Source of the DNA: Chrysochromulina parva
Lineage: Eukaryota; Haptophyta; Prymnesiales; Chrysochromulinaceae
DNA: 19,278 nt
Assembly: GCA_002887195.1 (NCBI GenBank)
Contig: PJAB01000903.1
Location: 1 to 19,278, forward strand
Direction: 5' to 3'
The position numbers were made by a program, and so were the translations under genes. A model generated the notes under the pieces. The model was not told the DNA's origin. It saw only the letters and a program-made list of their open reading frames with translations, and made no database searches. This document shows, piece by piece, positions 8,401-16,073 of this stretch (positions are counted from its first letter, which is position 1; every line of letters starts with the position of its first letter).

Positions 8401-10629
8401 CCCGCGCGGCTGACGGTGGGGGGGCAGCCCGGGGCCCGAGAGCTGCGGCCCCGACGGGAGAGGCTGCTGCGGGGCACCTGCCGTGTAAGGAGCACTTTTG
8501 GGTGCCCCCGCCGCCACCGCGCCCGGCGCGGTGCCTGGTGCTGACAAACTGGCGGCAACCGACGGGGCGGCGGCAGAGCTATTGGCCGTTGGTGCCTTGT
8601 TAGGCAAGTCCTCGTAGCAAGTCCGCGTCCCGGCGCTCGACACGGCGCCCGACCCGGCCACCTCCGCTGCTGCGACCGCTTCGGTCCCGACCGAGGCCGC
8701 GCCACCGGCGCCCGACACGGCGCCGGTGAGGCTCTCCACGCCCGACACGGCGCCCCCGGCGCCCGACACGGCGCCGGTGAGGCTCTCCACCGCACCGGCC
8801 CCGTCCCCCAGGCTGCTCACCACGGCGCCCTTTCCCCACAGGTGCTCGTCCCCCAGGCTGCTCTCGCCGAGGGTCGTGGCGCCCGACTCGGCGCTCGGCC
8901 GGCGCGTCACCCCCTCGCCGCCCGCGACGACGCCGCGCCCTTCCAAATTTGGCAAGCCCGCTCGCGCGCTTCCCGAGAGGGCGTGCAGCGAGGCACTCGT
9001 GACTTGGAGTCCTCCTCCGTGCAGATGAGGGAGGAGGCCGCCAGGTGCGGGGGGCTGCGCGCCGTGTTGAGCGATCGAGTCGACCGTCGAGCCCGATCTC
9101 GAGCCCGCGAGATCGCTTGTGCTGGGCAGCAGCGCCGTGTTGGGCGGCGCCTGGGAGTAAGGTGAGCTACTCCGGGGCGCAGACGGCAGCCCCGACCCGT
9201 TCCCAGCCGCCCCGCCGCCACTGCTCGCCCCCATCATCGAGGAAGAGGAGGAGGAGGTGGCGGGCGGATGGGTGGAGTCCACGGCAGCGCTGGAGGCGCC
9301 CACGGCAGCGCTGGAGGCGCCCACGGCAGCGCGGGAGGCGCCCACGGCAGCGCGGGAGGCGCCCACGGCAGCGCGGGTGGAGTCCACGGCAGCGCGGGTG
9401 GAGTCCACGGCAGCGCTGGAACCATTCCCCGCGGCGCCCGCTCCCGCCCCGGGCTGTGAAAGCACCGAGGGGTTCGTCAACGAGGGGTTCGTCAACGAGG
9501 GGTTCGTCGATGAGTGCATCGAGGGCGGCTGGCTTGCGGACTGTGCCCCGTTGGCAGCGGCGGCGGCGCTGGTCGAGGTCGACGACCCTGCGCCGTTGCC
9601 GCCGCTTTCGCTGCACCTGCCGCCGCCGCCAACGAGGGTGCTGCCCAACGCGGCGCTGCTGCCCAGGCCCAGGCCGATGCCGTCGCCCAGACCGCCGAGC
9701 CCGCCGCCCAACACAGCGCTGCTGCCCAGGCCGCCGAGCCCGCCGCTTGCCTGGCGGGAGAGGCTGGGCGCCCCACCCAAGTTAGGCAATCCGTTGGCGA
9801 GGCCTCCGTTCGCTTGTCGAGCGAGGAAGCCATACCCGAGCGCGTTCACCAGGGAGCCACCGGCGAGGCCGAGGCCGAGGCCGCCGCCCAGGCCGCCGAG
9901 CCCGGCACCGAGGCCGAGCCCGCCGCCGAGGCCGAGGCCGCCCAGGCCGCCGCCGCCGAGACCAGCGCCCCCCAGCCCGCCGCCGCCGCCGCCGTGCGTC
10001 TCGCTGAACCGATGGCTGCCGCTGCTTCGATCGGCGGAGGAGTGGCTGCCGCGGCGCGGCACCCCGCTGGCGTACGACAGCATCTCTTCGAAGCTCTGCA
10101 TACTCTTGCCGCCGCCGCTCACACTGCCGCCGCCGCTGCAGCTGTGCGCAGGCGGCAGCGGCGGCAGCGACATCTCATCGACGCCATTCTCATTCTGCAG
10201 CAGCTCGAGCGCCGAGGAGGCAAGCTCTGAGAGCACGGCGCCCGTCAGCGCCTGCTGCGACACGGTTGAGTCGACCGACTCCCGCCCAATGGAGTTCAGC
10301 CCGCCGAGTGTACCGAGCGTCGCCGAGAGCGAGGGCGAGAGGGCACCCTCGATACGGCCGCAGTCCGATAGGAAGGACAGGTCGATGCGGCTGCCGGTGC
10401 TCTCGGTTCGGCGGGCGGCGCTCGGCACTGCTATGCCCATGCCTCCGGCGCCCTCGGCAGCGTGCTGCGACCAGGCGGCCACTCCGCCGCTGCTGCCGGG
10501 AGAACACGACGCGTCCGCCAGTGGAGCCTCACCTCTGCGCCGCGCGTCGTAGGGCCGCCCAGCACCACCGCCTAGCAGCGCTAGGACGTGCGGCGGTAGC
10601 GGCACGCGCGTGCCACCATACTCCGCCAT
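2743..10629 (-). CDS. Giant Gly/Ala/Ser-rich protein with two zinc-ribbon-like motifs, eight exons
   Basis: Exons on the minus strand: 10629-7568, 7489-7408, 7322-7200, 7005-6898, 6632-6451, 6365-6197, 6136-5231 and 5004-2743, giving 2297 residues. I chose the ATG at 10629 (MAEYGG); an in-frame GTG 18 bases upstream is not a likely eukaryotic start. Visible parts: a Ser/Ala/Gly-rich N-terminal half with a Leu-Gly repeat tract (about residues 215-325); a C-x2-C-x10-C-x2-C motif at C753, C756, C767, C770; a second with identical spacing at C1005, C1008, C1019, C1022, both containing N-P-x-A-R; a Gln-rich helical segment (about 1075-1150); an acidic run (about 1600-1635); and the pair KLRREISVSAVDALSAMH (1665-1682) and KLRRDISVNAVDALTAMH (1729-1746). 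The cysteine motifs resemble short zinc ribbons such as UPF0547, a weak match. The low-complexity tail and zinc ribbons could suit a nuclear scaffold or regulator, but this is inference; I do not recognise the family. Phase agrees at all seven junctions. Confidence 0.7.
2771..2868 (-). repeat. 33-bp coding tandem repeat, 3 copies
   Basis: Units start at 2771, 2804 and 2837 and encode PTLEHGVNGHM with one Leu/His change, immediately before the C-terminus SALSDMLV of the large protein. Period 33 keeps the frame. Confidence 0.9.
2989..3076 (-). repeat. 31-bp direct repeat within coding exon 8
   Basis: A 31-base sequence occurs at 2989-3019 and 3046-3076, offset 57, encoding LTNEFESSPT twice with PAVNLAVN between. 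No GT/GC...AG pair fits the repeat, so I read it as coding duplication rather than an intron. Confidence 0.85.
3788..3913 (-). repeat. 93-bp-offset duplication with AVSGS repeats in exon 8
   Basis: QLLMEARRTYS is encoded twice, by near-identical DNA 93 bases apart, separated by three AVSG units (15-bp period). The offset is a multiple of three. A GC-AG pair (GAG|GC...GAG|GC) exists within the repeat, so an additional intron is possible, but the interior lacks the introner 3' end. Confidence 0.7.
3961..4055 (-). repeat. 60-bp diverged duplication in exon 8
   Basis: Two 20-residue units, NMDTPRGLEAAL... and NMDSPGGLEAAL..., are encoded with a 60-base offset and several substitutions. They appear to be an older member of the same class of local duplications. 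Confidence 0.75.
4309..4344 (-). repeat. (GCC)12 tract encoding polyglycine
   Basis: This is an uninterrupted trinucleotide run on the plus strand. On the coding (minus) strand it is GGC, giving polyglycine in exon 8. Confidence 0.9.
5005..5230 (-). other. Intron 7 of the large minus-strand gene (GT-AG, 226 nt)
   Basis: The donor GTACGT at 5230 follows VDPAAN. The acceptor AG at 5005 precedes MLLPNEHDAKERGE in phase 0. The unspliced frame stops within the intron. The body contains many TTGATTGC units and ends CTGATTGCCTCCCTCCTCAG. A tandem duplication of period 61 (5112-5175 and 5173-5236, one mismatch) includes the exon end and donor, so a second donor-like GTGCGT lies at 5169. Confidence 0.8.
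5405..5443 (-). repeat. (GCC)13 tract encoding polyglycine
   Basis: This uninterrupted trinucleotide run encodes polyglycine in exon 7, just upstream (in protein order) of AGLYAPERPPPKRRGW. It is a likely site of length variation. Confidence 0.9.
6137..6196 (-). other. Intron 6 of the large minus-strand gene (GC-AG, 60 nt)
   Basis: A 23-base sequence (plus strand GATCATCGTCGACCCATTCCGCC is the unit's full extent, 6115-6137 and 6175-6197) flanks three units of GAGGTCATCAG type. GC at 6196 with AG at 6137 is the splice pair that removes one copy. The length is a multiple of three without stops, so the unspliced message would encode 20 extra residues with AEWVDDD repeated. The tandem unit runs in the opposite orientation to that in introns 2 and 4, yet the intron still ends CATCAG. 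Confidence 0.65.
6366..6450 (-). other. Intron 5 of the large minus-strand gene (GT-AG, 85 nt)
   Basis: The donor GT at 6450 and acceptor AG at 6366 join GGARG-G to YGDRADYEGDDRYS through a split glycine codon (GG+G). Unspliced, the frame stops at TGA in the first array unit. The body is five TGATGA-C/G-CTC units and ends CTCCTTCATCAG. The exon sequence after the acceptor (GGTATGGCGAT) matches the sequence at the donor (GGTGCGGCGAT) at 9 of 11 positions, consistent with an older flanking duplication. Confidence 0.75.
6633..6897 (-). other. Intron 4 of the large minus-strand gene (GT-AG, 265 nt), decamer array
   Basis: The donor GT at 6897 follows DPEQQ. The acceptor AG at 6633 precedes LQFKRLAQQQLLYQ in phase 0. 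Positions 6741-6880 are fourteen consecutive 10-base units in perfect register, sense-strand consensus TTGCCTCTGA (written cyclically), with variants CTAAT and CGGAT. Three more units lie at 6661-6690. A 45-base copy of the acceptor-side exon boundary is duplicated with one mismatch (6617-6661 and 6697-6741), the upstream copy lying inside the intron. The acceptor choice rests on phase. Confidence 0.65.
6741..6880 (-). repeat. Tandem decamer array, 14 units
   Basis: Each unit is exactly 10 bases. On the plus strand it reads T-[CT]-[AC]-GAGGCAA, with one GAGTCAA. Variation is confined mainly to positions 2 and 3. On the sense strand most units contain CTGAT or CTAAT, a fit to a CTRAY-type branch site, followed by a TGCCTC stretch. 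Confidence 0.9.
7006..7199 (-). other. Intron 3 of the large minus-strand gene (GT-AG, 194 nt), two introner units in tandem
   Basis: The donor GT at 7199 follows ...EAQIQ and is in frame with a TGA two codons in, so splicing is required. The acceptor AG at 7006 leads to VMQEKAAHRLLAQ in phase 0. The intron holds two units, each ending CTTGATGGCTCCCCTCATCAG-like at 7090 and 7006. Between them (7068-7089) lies a 22-base stretch resembling the start of the next exon. I treat it as a decayed duplicate; a micro-exon there cannot keep phase with any GT, GC or GA donor at a multiple of three. Confidence 0.65.
7323..7407 (-). other. Intron 2 of the large minus-strand gene (GT-AG, 85 nt)
   Basis: A 47-base sequence is perfectly repeated at 7278-7324 and 7363-7409. 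Splicing GT at 7407 to AG at 7323 removes one copy plus 38 bases of new sequence ending TGATTGCCTCCCTCATCAG. Without splicing, a TGA follows DESSL at once. With splicing, the frame continues as DESSLGPSSDPCSSEV into exon 3. More than half of the intron is a copy of the next exon. Confidence 0.85.
7490..7567 (-). other. Intron 1 of the large minus-strand gene (GT-AG, 78 nt)
   Basis: The 19-base sequence CGAGAATTTGGCCGCGCAC (plus strand) occurs at 7471-7489 and 7549-7567. Splicing GT at 7567 to AG at 7490 leaves one copy and a pyrimidine-rich acceptor (CTTCTTCCCCACAG). The length is a multiple of three and has no in-frame stop, so the frame also reads through. The spliced reading, C-R-L-C-A-A-K-F-S-V-R-Q, parallels the first zinc motif (C-V-A-C-G-V-R-F-N-I-R-Q), while the unspliced reading inserts 26 residues there. 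The body lacks the TGAT/CCTC units of the other introns. Confidence 0.75.
9274..9420 (-). repeat. 21-bp coding tandem repeat, 7 copies
   Basis: Unit starts lie at 9280, 9301, 9322, 9343, 9364, 9385 and 9406. They encode heptapeptides AAV-[DG]-[SA]-[TS]-[RS] in exon 1 of the large protein. The next tandem (15 bp, LTNPS three times, about 9466-9513) lies close by. Confidence 0.9.
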
Positions 10630-10960
10630 TGGGGGGCGCGCGCGCACCTCGCCTTTCTAGCAATTAGTGCCGTCTCGATCCAGGAAACCCGACGAGCGGA
10701 GCGCAGGGGAGGTGCTGATTTGTCATCATGAGTCATCGCGATTCGTCATGATTCTTCATCTCGTAACTTCTGACGTTTTGTCTCAGAGACCTGATGTCGA
10801 AACGACCGACACGCGTTCGTTGCGGGGGGCTGCAGACTGACTTGAACTTGAACTTGAACTTGAACTTGAACTTGAACTCGCCACAGCTGTGGGGAAAGCT
10901 GCAACCCCACAGTCTCGCGTGGGTCACGTAGCAAAGGCGGGGCCGTGCTCTTGTTGAGGC
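10630..10960. other. Divergent spacer between the large gene and RPS9
   Basis: This 331-base spacer separates two divergent start codons and is the only place for both promoters. Contents: TCAT/ATGA-rich sequence at 10721-10762, a hexamer repeat at 10841-10876, and the palindrome CCACAGCTGTGG at 10881-10892, followed by CCCCACAG at 10905-10912. A 5'-UTR intron of RPS9 ending at that CCCCACAG is possible but unproven. I see no TATA box. Confidence 0.45.
10841..10876 (+). repeat. (CTTGAA)6 hexamer microsatellite
   Basis: There are six perfect units, about 85-120 bases upstream of the RPS9 start codon. It could influence RPS9 promoter spacing or lie in its leader; there is no evidence for either. 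Confidence 0.95.
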
Positions 10961-11545
10961 ATGCCGAGCCTCTCCTTCCTCCGCAACCACGGCAAGACCG
11001 GCCGTACGCCGCGCCGTCCTTTCGAGAAGGAGCGCCTTGACAATGAGATGAAGCTCATTGGTGAGTATGGCCTGCGCAACAAGCGTGAGGTGTGGCGCAA
11101 CCAGCTGATGCTGGCGCGCATCCGCAAGGCCGCCCGTACTCTGCTCACTCTGGATGAGAAGGACCCGAAGCGCATCTTCGAGGGCACGTGCTTGCTGCGC
11201 CGGCTGCAGCGTCTGGGCGTGCTCGACGAGAGCAAGTCGCAGCTTGATTACGTCCTCGCGCTCAAGCAGGGCGATTTCCTCGAGCGTCGCCTGCAGACGC
11301 AGGTCTTCAAGCTGGGCCTCGCGAAGTCGATCCACCACGCGCGCGTGCTGATCCGCCATCGCCACATCCGCGTCGGCAAGCAGATTGTCAACATTCCCTC
11401 CTTCATGGTGCGCACGGACTCGCAGAAGCACATCGACTTTGCTGTCACCTCGCCCTATGGCGGCGGCCGGCCGGGCCGCAACAAGCGCAAGGCGATCAAA
11501 GCCAAGGGCGGCGGCGGCGGCGATGCCGAGGAGGAAATGGAGTAG
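10961..11545 (+). CDS. RPS9: 40S ribosomal protein S9 (uS4 family)
   Basis: The single exon encodes 194 residues, the usual length of eukaryotic RPS9. Recognisable blocks: [12 protein letters not shown] near residue 16, [37 protein letters not shown], the S4 RNA-binding domain with [36 protein letters not shown], and the C-terminal [19 protein letters not shown] plus [10 protein letters not shown]. Family knowledge: uS4 binds 18S rRNA at the 5' domain, is among the early binders in small-subunit assembly, and contributes to the mRNA entry channel. The C-terminus ends in a Gly run and acidic residues ([12 protein letters not shown]). The first ten residues ([13 protein letters not shown]) differ from animal forms, but the usual aromatic/basic pattern is kept. 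It is the firmest identification in the window and anchors it as eukaryotic nuclear DNA. No intron interrupts the coding region. Confidence 0.97.
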   Translation: MPSLSFLRNHGKTGRTPRRPFEKERLDNEMKLIGEYGLRNKREVWRNQLMLARIRKAARTLLTLDEKDPKRIFEGTCLLRRLQRLGVLDESKSQLDYVLALKQGDFLERRLQTQVFKLGLAKSIHHARVLIRHRHIRVGKQIVNIPSFMVRTDSQKHIDFAVTSPYGGGRPGRNKRKAIKAKGGGGGDAEEEME

Positions 11546-12574
11546 AGGCGGGCCGTGCACGACCCGGTGATGGCAGCGCCCCGCCCATGCTGTGGGCTGC
11601 AAGGGTACGCGTGCTCGGTGCACCACAGTGGCCCCCCCCACTGTGTGTAACTCGCATGTGACGAGAAAGTGTTGTAGTGCGTCCTGGATATTAATGACAT
11701 GAGTACATGTACTCCGAAAAAAGGGGGAGTAGCTTGGCGAGTGGCAGAGCATTTTCCACGAATGATACGGCCGGCAGCGTTGCGCAACCTGAACCTGCAC
11801 GACCATCGACCTCGCCTCCGCTCGGTCCTCGCCCCGCGCGGCAGTTGCAGGGGTGTGACCGGGTGTGGGCGGGCGGGGCCACGGAACGATCGCGGCGCGA
11901 TCGTGTGCCGTCGGTGTCGCCGCGGCGGTCGCACGTGTGCATTTTGAGTTTTGTGGCTATGGCGGCGTCTCGGATCTAGCGGTCCTATTAAAATCCGGGA
12001 GAACCGGGATCGTTCGATCCTCCCTTCCTCCGGTGTAACTCCGGTACATTGTAACTCCGGGGTCCATAGAGCAAACGACTCTGCCCAGTGCTGCCTGCAC
12101 CCGGGTTTTCTGTGCGGCAATCTACTCGCTAATAACACCGCCGGGGCGCGGCCGCGCCCCTCGTGCGAGAACGTGTGTCGTGGGACAGTGTGGTGCTGTG
12201 GGTGTCTGGTACATGTAATTAGTGTATGTGGCTCCGGCTGCACTGCGCTGCCGATGCCGCGAGGCGGAGGCTGGCCGCTGGCTCCACGGGCTTCAGGCCC
12301 GGGGTTGACCCGGGCGGGGCGGCCCGAGGCGCGTCAGCGCGGCCGACTGCCCGCGGAGGAGCCGTCGTGGGCGGTGTCCGTCAGCAGCTCGCTGCTCGGG
12401 GCGTGAGTGTCTACATGTACATGTATCTGTGTCTGTTTGCAAGTGGGGAGTGGTGCTGCCGACCGCTTCAGCCGTTTGGCTAGGTCGTGACGCTTTTGGC
12501 TCAAGAGGAATTGATAAGCGCGAAGCGCCGAACTCCCAACTCTCGAAACCGTCGAGCGAAGCGAAATCTGATTC
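11546..12574. other. 1-kb non-coding spacer between RPS9 and the filamin-repeat gene
   Basis: The spacer holds the RPS9 3' UTR and the leader and promoter of the next gene, which is in the same orientation. Visible structure: an 8-bp-arm inverted repeat ACGATCGC/GCGATCGT at about 11885-11903; a 6-bp-arm palindrome GGATCGTTCGATCC near 12008-12021; the short direct repeat TGTAACTCCGG (about 12034 and 12050); a GC-rich inverted repeat near 12297-12315; and TACATGTACATGTA near 12412-12425. Long open frames here, mostly antisense, show no motif and I do not call them. Confidence 0.45.
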
Positions 12575-15500
12575 ATGTCCGGCGGGTCCAAGGTAGGCAA
12601 GGGACCTGCAACCAAGGAGGCGCCGGCCGCTATGGCTGTGTCACCGCCTCCGGCACCGGAGCCGGTGCCAGATTCTCCGGTGCTGCCCGCGTCCGCCGAT
12701 CACTGCCGAATCATGGGCTTGACTGGCTGTTCGGCAAACACAGAATCTTTCTTCGAGATTGAGGCTGTCGACGAAAACGGCAAGCGCAGCACGAGCGGCG
12801 GTGACTCTTTCTTCATTGCCATCCGCGGAGCCTCTCGTGTCCGTGCCCGGGTGAGCGACAACAAGGACGGCACCTATACGGTCATGTGGAAGCCGGAACT
12901 CTCGGGCAACTATGAGGTGGCCATATCACTCTTTGGCAACGCCATCGCAGGAAGCCCCTTTACTCTGCACGTACACGACCACTTACCGTGTGCGCCCAAC
13001 TGCGAGGTGAAGGGCAGATCGTTGCATCACATCATCGCGCGTACCAACTCGTCCTTCGAGATCATCTATCGCGACCGTAGTGGCATCGTGTGTCAAGCGG
13101 TTGAGCTCGACGTGTACGTCATGCCGATCGGAGAGGGTGAAGAAATTTACCTCTGGAAGGCGGCCACGCAACCAAATTGGGGTCCGGAAGAGGACGCGTC
13201 GACCGTACGCGAAGTCAACGCGATCGATCTGTCACCTCAAGACGACAAGACGAAGAAGAAGAAGAAGGATGCACTCGAGAAAGCACTTGAGAAATCCGAG
13301 AAAGCCGAGAAGGGCGAGAAGACGGATAAGAAGAAATCGCCCACGAAGCTAACCCAGCCAGCGCTCGCTGCCGCAGAGAAGACCGAGATGAAGGAGAAGG
13401 GCGACAAGGCCGAGAAGACTGAGAGAAGCGAGAAGACCGAGAAAACGCCCTCCAAGCCGGCCCAGCCGGCGTCCGCTGGCGCAGAGAAGACCGACAAGGT
13501 TGAGAACACCGATAGCGCTGCGAAGAGTCAGAAGGGTGACAAGCCCGAGAAGAAGGATAAGAAGGCTGACAAGAAGGAGGCCAATGGCGACAAGAAGGAC
13601 CTGAACAACTCGCCCCCTCCCCCTCCCATGCCCAAGACGATGGCCTCGTCGCTGAAAAGCTGGGAAGCACGCAACCCGCTGCCGGGCTTTGATGAGCTCG
13701 AGATGCAGAGCTGTACAAGCGCGGTCGCTCTCGCCGAGCAGGGTTTGCAGCTCCGGCAACGTGCGCTGCGCGTGCAGGTGGGCGATAAGCCGCTGATCGT
13801 GCGCACCGGACCGGCACTGGACAGCAAACAGCTCGGGCTGCTGCTGCCCAGCCACATCGGGGTTGTCGTCGAGGAGCACATCGCGGCCGATGGCAACGTG
13901 CGCGCACGCATCACCTTCGACGAGACGGCGCTGCTCAAACTGTATGACTACGCAGGCTCCCTTTCGCCGCCGGTCATCGATGCCGGTCCGTCGGTGACGA
14001 GCATCGATGGCAGCGTCGTCGGATCGCCCCGTCTGCCGACGAGTCGCACGTCGCGGAGTCCGGAGGCGCGGATCGGCACACAGCTCACCGGGTGGGTCAC
14101 GCTTAAAAAGGAGGGCAAGAAGCTCGTGAGCAGTCGGCTGAAGCTCGAGCCGACCAACCGGGAGCAGTACATTCAACAGTGGCAGCGGCGGCAGCTCAAC
14201 GACAAGCTCCATCGCAGCGTGCAATGCGAGGTGGACGCGTGCACCCTGATCAGCGACGAGTCGCACGTCGCCTTTGCCTATGGTGGTGTCCACCCGGGCT
14301 GGCTGCACTCAAAGGGGCAGGTGGTCGACAAGCACAAAGTCTCTTACTCGGTGGGCAAGGTCGGCCGGTACCTGCTGCACGTGCGGCTACGCAATCATGC
14401 GGCGGCCGTGCCCGGCTCACCCTTCGCACTGACTGTCACGCCCGGCCCCGCGCACTATAGCTCGACGGTGTTCGCGCCCACCGAAAAGTCGCTCACCGGC
14501 ATCGTGGGCGAGGATCCCAACGCTGGTATCTCGCTGATCATGCATTCGTCGGACCAGATGGGGAATGCATGCACCGAGGGCGGGGCGATCGTCAAGACCA
14601 CCTGCGTCCCATTGGGCCTCAGCGAGGAACAGGCGTGGGAAATCAAGGTCCTGACCGAGGTCGAGGACTTGTATGACGGACGCTACCGCATGAGGTACCG
14701 CAGCAAAAGTAGCGGCGCCTACCAAGTCGCGGTGACCATCAACGGCGAGCCCGTCAACGGCTCGCCGTGGACAATGAAGCTGGTGAGCAGCACCCCCCTG
14801 CTGCAGAAGAGCTCGCTCGATGGACCCGGGCTCAAGGTCGCCGTTGCGGGCGAACGCGCACTGTTCTCCATCCGCTTTGTGGACCAGTTTGGCAACCTCG
14901 CCAACCCAGCCGGCACCGCCTTCAAGATGGGCATGGCGGTGACGTCGGAGCTGCGCAAAAAGGTCCAGGACGTCAAGGAAACCGCGTTCGAAGGGGTGTG
15001 GAGCGCCGAGGGCACGTACCAGATCCACTACATCGCGCAGGTGGCGGGCAACCTGGAGCTGCACGTCTGGTGCGATCTCAACGGCGGCAAGAGTGAGCGC
15101 ATGGCCTTCCCCGGATCGCCCTTCAGCGTGTCCGTGAGCGCTGGTACGCCGTCGGCGAGCGCCTCGCACGTCGACGGCTGGACGCTCGAGAAGCGCGCCT
15201 CTAGCGACAAGAACAACGTTCTAAGCAAAAAGAAGTCCTCTGGCGAGGACGACGCAGGCAAGATCATCGCGGGTGACACGGTCTTCGTGCGCCCGCTCAT
15301 CGTGGACTCCTTCCAAAATCCGGCGTCCAAGATCAACGTGGACAAGCTCCTCGCGAAGGTTGTGCGCCCCAACGGCTCTGAGGTCGTGCTGGCGGTACAG
15401 CAGGAGGTGAGGCAGATAAAGGGGTCGGGAAGCGAGATGGTGTATGGGGTGCGATATGAGACGTCGCTCTCTGGAAAGCACGCGATGCACGTGATGCTCG

Positions 15501-15913
15501 GCGGTGTCAGCATCTCCGGTTCGCCCGTTGCCTTCGAGGTGTACGCGTCGGCGGTGGAACCGACCCTTAGCAAGCTGCTGCCGCCCGAGAACGGCAGTTT
15601 CGACTCGCTCGTTGCGGACTATGACAAGCCAAGCGAGATCATCCTGAGAACCTATGATCGTTTCGGCAATCCGTGCACCACCGGCGGTCTAAATCCTACC
15701 GGCAAGCTAACCCTCATCAAAAATCCTGTCGACAACACCATATTGATGCCGAACAATCATTTCGTGAATACCGTGGACCGGAAGGACGGCACCTATGCGA
15801 TCAATGTTGGCATGACGTTCACTAGCACGGTGAGGCTCCAGGTCAATCTCGACAAGAACGTGCAGAACGGTGACCTGCCGCCCTTGGTGCTGAAATACAC
15901 CAAAAAAGAGTAG
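12575..15913 (+). CDS. Filamin/ABP280-repeat protein with an inserted SH3-like module
   Basis: One uninterrupted exon of 1112 residues. Filamin-type immunoglobulin-like repeats are recognised by DGTYTVxWxPxxxGxYxVxVxxxGxxIxGSPFxxxV patterns. Repeat 1 spans about 44-134 (DGTY at 98-101, GSPF at 126-129) and a partial repeat follows to about 185. A long Lys/Glu-rich, probably coiled or disordered stretch runs 222-345, then PPPPPMPK (347-354). An SH3-like segment spans about 400-525, with DKPLIVRTGPALDSKQLG, ADGNVRARI and GWVTLKKEGKKLV. Further filamin repeats lie at about 545-622 (GSPF at 614-617), 640-738 (GSPW), 750-855 (GSPF), 895-990 (GSPV) and 1005-1095 (DGTY at 1071-1074). No calponin-homology actin-binding domain or membrane segment is visible, so this is not a classical filamin. 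A scaffold or cytoskeletal adaptor is a reasonable inference. The start at 12575 is the first ATG of the frame; all residues up to the first repeat are Pro/Ala-rich. Confidence 0.85.
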   Translation: MSGGSKVGKGPATKEAPAAMAVSPPPAPEPVPDSPVLPASADHCRIMGLTGCSANTESFFEIEAVDENGKRSTSGGDSFFIAIRGASRVRARVSDNKDGTYTVMWKPELSGNYEVAISLFGNAIAGSPFTLHVHDHLPCAPNCEVKGRSLHHIIARTNSSFEIIYRDRSGIVCQAVELDVYVMPIGEGEEIYLWKAATQPNWGPEEDASTVREVNAIDLSPQDDKTKKKKKDALEKALEKSEKAEKGEKTDKKKSPTKLTQPALAAAEKTEMKEKGDKAEKTERSEKTEKTPSKPAQPASAGAEKTDKVENTDSAAKSQKGDKPEKKDKKADKKEANGDKKDLNNSPPPPPMPKTMASSLKSWEARNPLPGFDELEMQSCTSAVALAEQGLQLRQRALRVQVGDKPLIVRTGPALDSKQLGLLLPSHIGVVVEEHIAADGNVRARITFDETALLKLYDYAGSLSPPVIDAGPSVTSIDGSVVGSPRLPTSRTSRSPEARIGTQLTGWVTLKKEGKKLVSSRLKLEPTNREQYIQQWQRRQLNDKLHRSVQCEVDACTLISDESHVAFAYGGVHPGWLHSKGQVVDKHKVSYSVGKVGRYLLHVRLRNHAAAVPGSPFALTVTPGPAHYSSTVFAPTEKSLTGIVGEDPNAGISLIMHSSDQMGNACTEGGAIVKTTCVPLGLSEEQAWEIKVLTEVEDLYDGRYRMRYRSKSSGAYQVAVTINGEPVNGSPWTMKLVSSTPLLQKSSLDGPGLKVAVAGERALFSIRFVDQFGNLANPAGTAFKMGMAVTSELRKKVQDVKETAFEGVWSAEGTYQIHYIAQVAGNLELHVWCDLNGGKSERMAFPGSPFSVSVSAGTPSASASHVDGWTLEKRASSDKNNVLSKKKSSGEDDAGKIIAGDTVFVRPLIVDSFQNPASKINVDKLLAKVVRPNGSEVVLAVQQEVRQIKGSGSEMVYGVRYETSLSGKHAMHVMLGGVSISGSPVAFEVYASAVEPTLSKLLPPENGSFDSLVADYDKPSEIILRTYDRFGNPCTTGGLNPTGKLTLIKNPVDNTILMPNNHFVNTVDRKDGTYAINVGMTFTSTVRLQVNLDKNVQNGDLPPLVLKYTKKE

Positions 15914-16073
15914 CCCGCAGGGCTGTGTTGTATAGCGCCCAGTTACAGAGTTGAGAGGTTTTAACGATCGCACGAGAAACGGCCGCGATGTTACATCTTC
16001 TTGAATGCAAAATGTGACCTTTTTCGCGAAGTTCACAGGAAGAGAATGTTGACGAACGTCCGCTCGCGAGATC
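15914..16073 (+). other. Short spacer between two plus-strand genes
   Basis: These 160 bases lie between the filamin-gene stop and the proposed start of the next gene. A small inverted repeat, AGCCC-GCA-GGGCT, directly follows the stop (about 15911-15923). An in-frame TGA about 24 bases before the ATG at 16074 supports that start. Nothing else is recognised. Confidence 0.35.

Noticed and set aside
7427..8413. Plus-strand open frame of 328 codons
   Set aside because: Antisense shadow of exon 1, Ala/Pro-rich without motifs, and it crosses intron 1.
9257..10552. Long plus-strand open frame (431 codons) opposite the large gene
   Set aside because: Antisense to exon 1; its Pro/Arg-rich composition follows from GC-rich Gly/Ala codons on the other strand, and no motif is visible, whereas the minus frame has zinc motifs and joins with phase-matched exons.
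10630..10647. Extension of the large protein to an upstream GTG
   Set aside because: GTG starts are not expected in a eukaryotic nuclear gene; the ATG at 10629 is the first ATG of the frame.
12006..12024. tRNA T-arm-like GTTCGATCC
   Set aside because: The flanking bases do not pair as a T stem and no acceptor or anticodon arm can be found; it is part of a small palindrome.
11455..12243. Minus-strand open frame of 262 codons
   Set aside because: Overlaps the 3' end of RPS9 in antisense, no recognisable motif, and composition typical of random GC-rich sequence.
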